Assembly: GCA_025458735.1 (NCBI GenBank)
Contig: JALORV010000192.1
Location: 1-5,312 of the forward strand
Source of the DNA: Burkholderiaceae bacterium
GTDB taxonomy: Bacteria > Pseudomonadota > Gammaproteobacteria > Burkholderiales > Burkholderiaceae
Reading direction: 5' to 3'
DNA: 5,312 nucleotides
Positions 1-5,312 of the stretch are shown piece after piece. The translations under genes and the position numbers were made by a program. The notes under the pieces are model-generated. The model was not told the DNA's origin and did not search any database. It worked only from the letters and a program-made list of their open reading frames with translations. Position 1 is the stretch's first letter; every line of letters begins with the position of its first letter.

Positions 1-501
1 AAGTCGGACGTGCACACCGACGTGCCGTGGCGCACTTTCAGCGACGCGCGCGCACTGATCGATGCCGTCCAGCCCTACCGCACCACCAAGGTCGACCTTG
101 CCGCGGCCGGCGTGTCCGAGCTCAATCCGGCCGTCACGCTGCTGTCGCACGCCGAGATCGCGCTGCGCTTCCCGATCGGCGGGGTGCTCAACGAAGCGGA
201 CGTCGATCCGGGCATCCGTGATTGCCTGAAGGCCGGCAAGGGCTGCAGCGGCTACCTGCTCAACATCCGGCGCATCAGCAACGACCGCGTCGGCGACTTC
301 TGGCTCGACTCGTTCCGCTTCCGGCGCGAGACGCAGTCGAGCGGCTGGACCTTCACCGCGCTGATCCTGTTCGTGGACGAGCGCGCGGTCTACGCGGTCT
401 ACGGCGGACAGCCGAACGTGCACGAGACGCAGGTCGAGCGCAATCCGCTCGGTCCGCTGCAGGGCTGGGGTGACTGGGCAGCCGGGGCGATCCTGAAGTA
501 G
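1..501 (+). CDS. Conserved uncharacterised protein, 3' part (5' end outside window)
   Basis: The frame is open from base 1 to a TAG stop at 499-501, giving 166 visible residues. A GTG at 10 is an internal candidate start, but the frame continues upstream with no stop, so I treat the gene as 5'-truncated. The visible part has no transmembrane segment. Early on it has a short helix followed by a 'YRTTK' stretch (about residues 26-30). It then has 'DPGIRDCL' and a second cysteine (C75 and C82), a 'GDFWLDSFRFRR' segment, a hydrophobic strand 'TALILFVDE', and a closing 'GGQP...NPLGPLQG' segment. It resembles, from memory only, uncharacterised secreted or lipoprotein-type proteins of betaproteobacteria. 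The TT-x-x-x-L opening loosely recalls the BamE/SmpA fold. The two closely spaced cysteines could form a disulfide, which would fit an envelope location, but the N-terminus that would show a signal peptide is missing. It converges on mreD with 26 bases between stops. Function unknown. Confidence 0.75.
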   Translation, partial: KSDVHTDVPWRTFSDARALIDAVQPYRTTKVDLAAAGVSELNPAVTLLSHAEIALRFPIGGVLNEADVDPGIRDCLKAGKGCSGYLLNIRRISNDRVGDFWLDSFRFRRETQSSGWTFTALILFVDERAVYAVYGGQPNVHETQVERNPLGPLQGWGDWAAGAILK

Positions 502-527
502 TCGCCGCGGCGATGCGGGCAGGCAGG

Positions 528-1127
528 CTACAAGGGCCGCGTTTCGTCGCGGTCGACCGGCCGTCGCTGCGGCGCCAGCAGCACCCACGCGATCACCGGC
601 CACAGGATGGCGCCGACGATGCTCTGCGCGAAGTAGATCCAGCCGGGCCATTCGCCACCGACCCACATGCGGATGGCGAGTGACGCCAGCTGGGCGATCA
701 GCAGCAGCGGCAGCACGTGGATGGCCTGCGCGCCGAGCGGGAACCACTGGATGCGCCGGTGCAGCGTGATGGCGCCGTAGGACACCAGCGTGTAGGCGAG
801 CGCGTGCTGTCCGAACAGCGCGCCTTCGTGCACATCCATCAGCAGGCCGAAGACGAACGCGGCGCCCATGCCGACGCGGCGCGGCTGGTGCACGTTCCAG
901 AACGCCAGCGCAAGGGCGAGGAAGTCCGGCGCAAACGGCGTCCGGCCCCAGGGCATCAGGTTCAGCAGCAGGGCCACCACCAGCGAGAACCAGATGAACG
1001 GCGGACTGGCCGGCCGCAACAGGTACTCGCGCGGCACCGCGCTGCGGCCCAGCGCGTCCATCGGATCGGTCGCACGCAGCGCGAAAGTCTCGCGCAGCCA
1101 CTGCTGCATCCGTCCGAACACGCTCAT
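528..1127 (-). CDS. mreD: Rod shape-determining membrane protein MreD
   Basis: MreD is the polytopic inner-membrane partner of MreC in the elongasome, which directs lateral-wall peptidoglycan synthesis. The 199-residue product shows about six hydrophobic segments (roughly 43-60, 66-80, 84-98, 104-124, 134-153, 162-184). It carries stretches characteristic of betaproteobacterial MreD: 'FWNVHQPRRVG' (77-87), 'GLLMDVHEGALFGQHALAY' (94-112), 'HVLPLLL' (137-143), and a charged C-terminal tail after 'LLAPQRR'. The ATG at 1127 overlaps the mreC stop as ATGA and has a GGGGA Shine-Dalgarno four bases upstream, which supports this start and suggests translational coupling. The product is longer than the usual 160-175 residues because of about 40 residues before the first membrane span. 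An internal Met at residue 23 (ATG at 1061) could give a shorter form but has no ribosome binding site. No penicillin-binding protein 2 (mrdA) gene follows; the next gene is convergent. Confidence 0.95.
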   Translation of the reverse strand: MSVFGRMQQWLRETFALRATDPMDALGRSAVPREYLLRPASPPFIWFSLVVALLLNLMPWGRTPFAPDFLALALAFWNVHQPRRVGMGAAFVFGLLMDVHEGALFGQHALAYTLVSYGAITLHRRIQWFPLGAQAIHVLPLLLIAQLASLAIRMWVGGEWPGWIYFAQSIVGAILWPVIAWVLLAPQRRPVDRDETRPL

Positions 1128-2035
1128 CGCTTCCCCGCCCGGCGTGGTGCCGCTTCGACGGCCGGGGGTGGCGCGGGCCGCGCCGCCGGTTCCACCAGCA
1201 GCACCAGCAGGTGCGTGTGGTTCTCCACGCCGGCCGACGGATCGAGCACGATGCGGGCGAACTGATCCTTGGCAGCACGCTCGACGAGCCGGACGCTGCC
1301 GACCGGCAGGCCGGCCGGATAGACGCCGTCCAGCCCCGAGGTCACGGCGACGTCGCCGTTGACGACGTCGGCATTGGCCGCCATGAAGCGCAGGTCGAGC
1401 GTGCCCGGCTCGGCGCCACCGAAGGCGATGCCGCGCAGGCCGTTGCGCACGATCTGGATCGGGATCGACTGGTCTTTGTCGGTCAGCAGCGTGACCTCCG
1501 CCGTGCGCGCGAATACGCGCGTCACCTGGCCGACCACACCGATGTCGTCGATCACCGGGTTGCCGGCGCGCACACCGTCCTCAAGGCCGACGTGCAGCAC
1601 GATCTTGTGCGAGAAGCGGTCGCGCGACTCGTACAGCACGGTGCCTAACGTGGCGCCGTGCCCGATCCGTTCGCGCGCGCCGACCTGCTGCGCCTGCAGC
1701 AGCGCCTGCGCGGATTCCACCTGGCGTCGCCTCAGTTCGTCGTTCTCGCGCCGCAGGGTCGTGACCGACGTGAAGTAGTCGCCGACGGCGTCGGCCATCC
1801 TGCCCGGCACCAGCAGCGTCTGCTGCACGGGATAGAGCACCACGCCGAGTCCGACGCGCACGGTCTCGAGCACCTTGATGCGCGAGTCGATGACCACCAG
1901 TGCGATGGCGAGGAACGAGAAGAAGGCCAGCCGGGCGCGGGCGGGAACGCCCTGGTTGAACAGCGGCGGCGGGCCGGACTCGAAGGCGCGCAAGCGTGGT
2001 CTACCCGCGCCCGATGCGCTCGGGGCCGCCGCCAC
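1124..2035 (-). CDS. mreC: Rod shape-determining protein MreC
   Basis: MreC is a bitopic inner-membrane protein whose periplasmic part connects the MreB/MreD machinery with the cell-wall synthases PBP2/RodA. With the GTG start at 2035 the product has 303 residues. It has a short cytoplasmic N-terminus containing 'GPPPLFNQG' (21-29), one membrane span (about 35-50, 'RLAFFSFLAIALVVID'), and a heptad-like coiled-coil segment (about 86-118, rich in L, R, E and Q). The beta-rich periplasmic domain follows, with 'VIDDIGVVGQVTRV' (161-174), 'LLTDKDQSIPIQI' (183-195), 'GDVAVTSGLDGVYPAGLPVG' (227-246) and 'FARIVLDPSAGVE' (259-271). A proline/alanine-rich tail (283-303) ends the protein. The length matches the family. 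The start is uncertain: only GTG at 2035 and TTG at 1993 are available in frame after the stop at 2108-2110, and neither has a good Shine-Dalgarno. The gene follows mreB after 86 bases and overlaps mreD by four. Confidence 0.95.
   Translation of the reverse strand: MAAAPSASGAGRPRLRAFESGPPPLFNQGVPARARLAFFSFLAIALVVIDSRIKVLETVRVGLGVVLYPVQQTLLVPGRMADAVGDYFTSVTTLRRENDELRRRQVESAQALLQAQQVGARERIGHGATLGTVLYESRDRFSHKIVLHVGLEDGVRAGNPVIDDIGVVGQVTRVFARTAEVTLLTDKDQSIPIQIVRNGLRGIAFGGAEPGTLDLRFMAANADVVNGDVAVTSGLDGVYPAGLPVGSVRLVERAAKDQFARIVLDPSAGVENHTHLLVLLVEPAARPAPPPAVEAAPRRAGKR
1130..1136 (-). promoter_or_regulatory. Ribosome binding site of mreD
   Basis: Read on the minus strand, GGGGAAG lies just before the mreD ATG, with GGGGA four bases from it. 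It sits inside the last codons of mreC and supports the upstream mreD start at 1127 over the internal Met at residue 23. Confidence 0.5.
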
Positions 2036-2104
2036 GCCTGCCGACGCGCGGGCGGCCGGCCGGGGTCGGGGCGGGTGGCAACGACTGGACCATCGACAAT
2101 GGAC

Positions 2105-2119
2105 CGGTCACGGCGACCG
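2105..2119 (-). other. Small inverted repeat just after mreB stop
   Basis: CGGTC and GACCG form a perfect 5-bp stem around a 5-base loop, starting about two bases past the mreB stop in the 86-base gap before mreC. No T-run follows, so it is not a textbook intrinsic terminator. It could protect the mreB 3' end or reduce read-through into mreCD, but it is short and may be chance in GC-rich DNA. Confidence 0.25.
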
Positions 2120-2121
2120 CG

Positions 2122-3269
<1,148 letters not shown>

Positions 3270-3369
3270 AATCACGCGTGAAACTCGCTGCAAGCGCTTG
3301 TTTTGAAAGGCTTACGCGGCGGGCTTCCACCCCGCATTTGCGCTGCCGTCGCCGCCGTCCACCCCGCCC

Positions 3370-3657
3370 ATGTCCCTCGACCTCGCCCAGATCCGACGCA
3401 TTGCCGACCTCGCGCGCATCGAGGTGACGGAGGAGCAGGCGAGACGCACGCTCGATCAGCTGACCGACATCTTCCGCATGATCGAGCGCATGCAGGCGGT
3501 CGACACCGACGGCATCGAGCCCATGGGCCATCCGCTCGGCGGCGCGCAGCGCCTGCGCGACGACGTCGTCACCGCGGGCGACGAACGCAGCGCCAACCTG
3601 GCCAATGCGCCCGAGCAGGCAGACGGCCTGTTCCTCGTGCCGCGCGTGATCGAATGA
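3370..3657 (+). CDS. gatC: Asp-tRNA(Asn)/Glu-tRNA(Gln) amidotransferase subunit GatC
   Basis: GatC is the small subunit of the cytoplasmic GatCAB amidotransferase. It wraps around the GatA/GatB interface and stabilises the complex, which converts mischarged Glu-tRNA(Gln) and/or Asp-tRNA(Asn) to the amidated forms. The 95-residue product matches the family length. It starts with the typical '[16 protein letters not shown]' helix (8-23), continues with a '[20 protein letters not shown]' segment (31-50) and 'MGHPLGG' (52-58), and ends with the conserved 'FLVPRVIE' tail (88-95). The ATG at 3370 gives the normal GatC N-terminus, yet the bases before it (GTCCACCCCGCCC) contain no purine-rich Shine-Dalgarno. 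The gene heads a gatCA unit, divergent from mreB, and its TGA overlaps the gatA ATG by four bases. Confidence 0.95.
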   Translation: MSLDLAQIRRIADLARIEVTEEQARRTLDQLTDIFRMIERMQAVDTDGIEPMGHPLGGAQRLRDDVVTAGDERSANLANAPEQADGLFLVPRVIE

Positions 3658-5135
3658 CGGCTGGCGCAGATCCCGCCGGCGCCAGCCTGGCCATCCTGTC
3701 TCGCCTGCTGGCAGCGCGCGAGGTTTCCGCGGTCGAGCTGGCGCACGCCTATCTGGCGCGCATCGAGCGGCACCGCGGTCTCAACGCCTTCCTCGATGTA
3801 CGACCCGAGGTGACGCTGGCCCAGGCTGCGGCCGCCGATGCACGCCTCGCTCGCGGCGAGGCCACCCCGCTGACCGGCATCCCGATCGCGCACAAGGACA
3901 TCTTCGTCACGCGGGACTTCGCCTCGACCGCCGCCAGCCGGATCCTCGAGGGCTACATGAGCCCGTTCGACGCCACCGTCGTCGACAACCTGTCGCGGGC
4001 GGGCATGGTCACGCTGGGCAAGCTCAACTGCGACGAATTCGCGATGGGCTCGAGCAACGAGAACAGCGCCTACGGCAACGTGCTCAACCCATGGGACCCT
4101 GCCGCCGTGCCGGGCGGCTCGTCCGGCGGCTCGGCGGCCGCCGTGGCCGCGCGCATCACGCCGGTGGCCACCGCCACCGATACCGGCGGATCGATCCGCG
4201 AGCCAGCGGCTTTCGCCGGCATCACCGGCACCAAGCCAACCTATGGACGACCGTCGCGCTGGGGCATGATCGCCTTCGCATCGAGCCTCGATACCGCGGG
4301 TCTGATGACGCAGACCGCCGAGGACGCCGCGCTCGTATTCAACGCGATGCTCGGCTTCGATCCAAAGGACTCGACCAGCCTCGATCGCCCCGCCGAGGAT
4401 TACACGCGCTCGCTCGGCATGTCGGTGCGGGGGCTGAAGATCGGTGTGCCGAAGGAGTTCTTCGGCGCCGGACTGCAGCCCGACGTCGAGGCGGCCGTGC
4501 GTGCCGCCCTCGCCGAGTACGAGAAGCTCGGCGCGCAACTGGTGCCGATCTCGCTGCCGAATGCCGAGCTCGGCATTCCCGTCTACTACGTCATCGCGCC
4601 GGCCGAGGCCTCGAGCAACCTGGCACGCTTCGACGGCGTGCGCTATGGCCACCGTGCCGCGCAGTACTCGGATCTGAACGACATGATCCGCAAGTCGCGG
4701 GCCGAGGGCTTCGGCGACGAGCCCAAGCGGCGCATCCTGATCGGCACCTACGTGCTGTCGCACGGCTACTACGACGCCTACTTCATCAAGGCGATGAAGG
4801 TGCGGCGGCTGATCGCCAACGAGTTCCAGCAGGCGTTTGCGCAGTGTGACGTGATCGCCGGCCCGGTGACCACCAGCGTTGCCTTCGGTTTCGGCGAGAA
4901 GGCAGCCGATCCGGTCGCGATGTACATGGCCGATCTTTACACCGTGCCCGGCAGCCTCGCCGGCGTGCCGTCGATGAGCATTCCCTGCGGCTTCGGCAGC
5001 GGCCCCGTGAACAGCCGGCGTCCGGTCGGGCTGCAGCTGATCGCCAACTACTGCGACGAAGCGCGCATGCTGGGCGTCGCGCATGCCTACCAGCAGGCCA
5101 CCGACTGGCACCAGCGGGTGCCGCCGGGGGTCTGA
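3654..5135 (+). CDS. gatA: Asp-tRNA(Asn)/Glu-tRNA(Gln) amidotransferase subunit GatA (amidase)
   Basis: GatA hydrolyses glutamine and supplies ammonia to GatB, which amidates the mischarged tRNA. The 493-residue product is of normal length. It belongs to the amidase-signature family with a complete Ser-cisSer-Lys triad: K81 in 'IPIAHKD', cis-S156 in '[16 protein letters not shown]', and nucleophile S180 in '[11 protein letters not shown]'. The 75- and 24-residue spacings are those of the family. R360 ('KRRILIGTY') and D427 ('MADLYT') fall where, from memory of the S. aureus enzyme (all positions offset by two), the glutamine substrate is bound. '[19 protein letters not shown]' (318-336) and the C-terminal 'RPVGLQLI' are intact. 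Odd points are 'GRPSRWG' and 'SLDTAGLM' where relatives usually have GRVSR and SLDQ-GP. The ATG at 3654 overlaps the gatC stop (ATGA). There is no clear Shine-Dalgarno, so translational coupling to gatC is likely. An open extension to 3303 merely runs through gatC in another frame. gatB does not follow directly. Confidence 0.97.
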   Translation: MTAGADPAGASLAILSRLLAAREVSAVELAHAYLARIERHRGLNAFLDVRPEVTLAQAAAADARLARGEATPLTGIPIAHKDIFVTRDFASTAASRILEGYMSPFDATVVDNLSRAGMVTLGKLNCDEFAMGSSNENSAYGNVLNPWDPAAVPGGSSGGSAAAVAARITPVATATDTGGSIREPAAFAGITGTKPTYGRPSRWGMIAFASSLDTAGLMTQTAEDAALVFNAMLGFDPKDSTSLDRPAEDYTRSLGMSVRGLKIGVPKEFFGAGLQPDVEAAVRAALAEYEKLGAQLVPISLPNAELGIPVYYVIAPAEASSNLARFDGVRYGHRAAQYSDLNDMIRKSRAEGFGDEPKRRILIGTYVLSHGYYDAYFIKAMKVRRLIANEFQQAFAQCDVIAGPVTTSVAFGFGEKAADPVAMYMADLYTVPGSLAGVPSMSIPCGFGSGPVNSRRPVGLQLIANYCDEARMLGVAHAYQQATDWHQRVPPGV

Positions 5136-5142
5136 GCACGCC

Positions 5143-5312
5143 GTGTCGCAACGACTCCTGCTTGCCAACCAGCAGCGCATCGATGCGGCGACGAGTCCGC
5201 TCGAGCGCACCCGCCTGCTGCAGGACCGTGTCGTGCTGCTCGCCCGCCTGGGCCGCGTGGACGAGGCGCGCACCCTGCTCGCCGAGGCGCAGCGGGAGGC
5301 GCCGGCCGGCAC
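5143..5312 (+). CDS. TPR-like helical protein, 5' part (runs off window)
   Basis: A frame starting with GTG at 5143 stays open to the window end, giving 56 complete residues. It begins seven bases after the gatA stop on the same strand, so it is probably cotranscribed with gatCA. The visible part is all helix-forming, rich in L, A, R and E, with no signal peptide or membrane span. Residues 37-54 ('GRVDEARTLLAEAQREAP') place G, A, large hydrophobic, A and P at the spacings of the second half of a tetratricopeptide repeat (positions 15, 20, 24, 27, 32). This suggests a TPR scaffold, possibly the N-terminus of a larger protein. It is not GatB, whose N-terminus has a conserved 'GLEVH' motif absent here. 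The start is uncertain: no strong Shine-Dalgarno is present, and an ATG at 5083 in the same frame would overlap gatA by 53 bases and add a low-complexity stretch. Function not recognised. Confidence 0.6.
   Translation, partial: MSQRLLLANQQRIDAATSPLERTRLLQDRVVLLARLGRVDEARTLLAEAQREAPAG

Noticed and set aside
502..513. Perfect 12-base palindrome TCGCCGCGGCGA between the convergent stops, as a bidirectional terminator
   Set aside because: The best hairpin is four base pairs with a four-base loop and no T-run on either strand. In this base composition it may be chance.
3291..3304. CAAGCGCTTG followed by TTTT as a terminator or operator
   Set aside because: The palindrome leaves only about a three-base-pair stem if it folds, and it sits between a likely promoter and gatC. 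An operator role is possible, but there is no second copy or known match.
3303..3653. Extending gatA upstream to a TTG at 3303
   Set aside because: This would translate gatC DNA in another frame. The ATG at 3654 gives the normal GatA N-terminus and length and overlaps the gatC stop.
5083..5142. ATG at 5083 as the start of the last gene
   Set aside because: It would overlap gatA by 53 bases and add about 20 low-complexity residues (S/P/G/R-rich). The GTG at 5143, just past the gatA stop, is more natural, though neither has a strong ribosome binding site.
3456..5312. A 618-codon open frame on the minus strand opposite gatC and gatA
   Set aside because: It lies antisense to well-supported gatC and gatA. 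Its R/A/G/H-rich translation shows no recognisable domain. Long antisense frames are expected from GC-rich codon use.

Overview
The window is GC-rich chromosomal DNA that is almost entirely coding. It most likely comes from a betaproteobacterium of the Burkholderiales/Rhodocyclales/Nitrosomonadales type. The basis is the head-to-head arrangement of the rod-shape genes mreBCD and the amidotransferase genes gatCA, which is typical of that class, together with GatA, MreC and MreD sequences that read like betaproteobacterial versions. The genus cannot be fixed from this stretch.

Layout: (1) 1-501, plus strand: the 3' end of a conserved uncharacterised gene whose start lies before the window. (2) 528-3165, minus strand: mreD, mreC and mreB, transcribed right to left as mreB>mreC>mreD. 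mreC and mreD overlap by 4 bases (ATGA), while mreB and mreC are separated by 86 bases. (3) 3166-3369: a 204-base divergent regulatory region between mreB and gatC. It has an AT-rich core where candidate -10 elements for both directions overlap. (4) 3370-5135, plus strand: gatC and gatA, overlapping by 4 bases. (5) 5143-5312, plus strand: the start of a further gene, probably in the same transcript, encoding a TPR-like helical protein that runs off the window.

MreB is the cytoplasmic actin-like filament. MreC (one membrane span, periplasmic) and MreD (polytopic) link it to peptidoglycan elongation. GatC and GatA are two of the three subunits of the GatCAB enzyme that makes Gln-tRNA(Gln) and/or Asn-tRNA(Asn) by transamidation. 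GatA carries the amidase Lys-Ser-Ser triad.

I do not see a previously undescribed system here. Both conserved operons look shortened relative to common arrangements: no mrdA/rodA directly after mreD, and no gatB directly after gatA. GatA has a few substitutions in an otherwise conserved stretch. gatC has no visible Shine-Dalgarno. There is no gene-free stretch over 300 bases, and I saw no tRNA, rRNA, IS element or CRISPR array.
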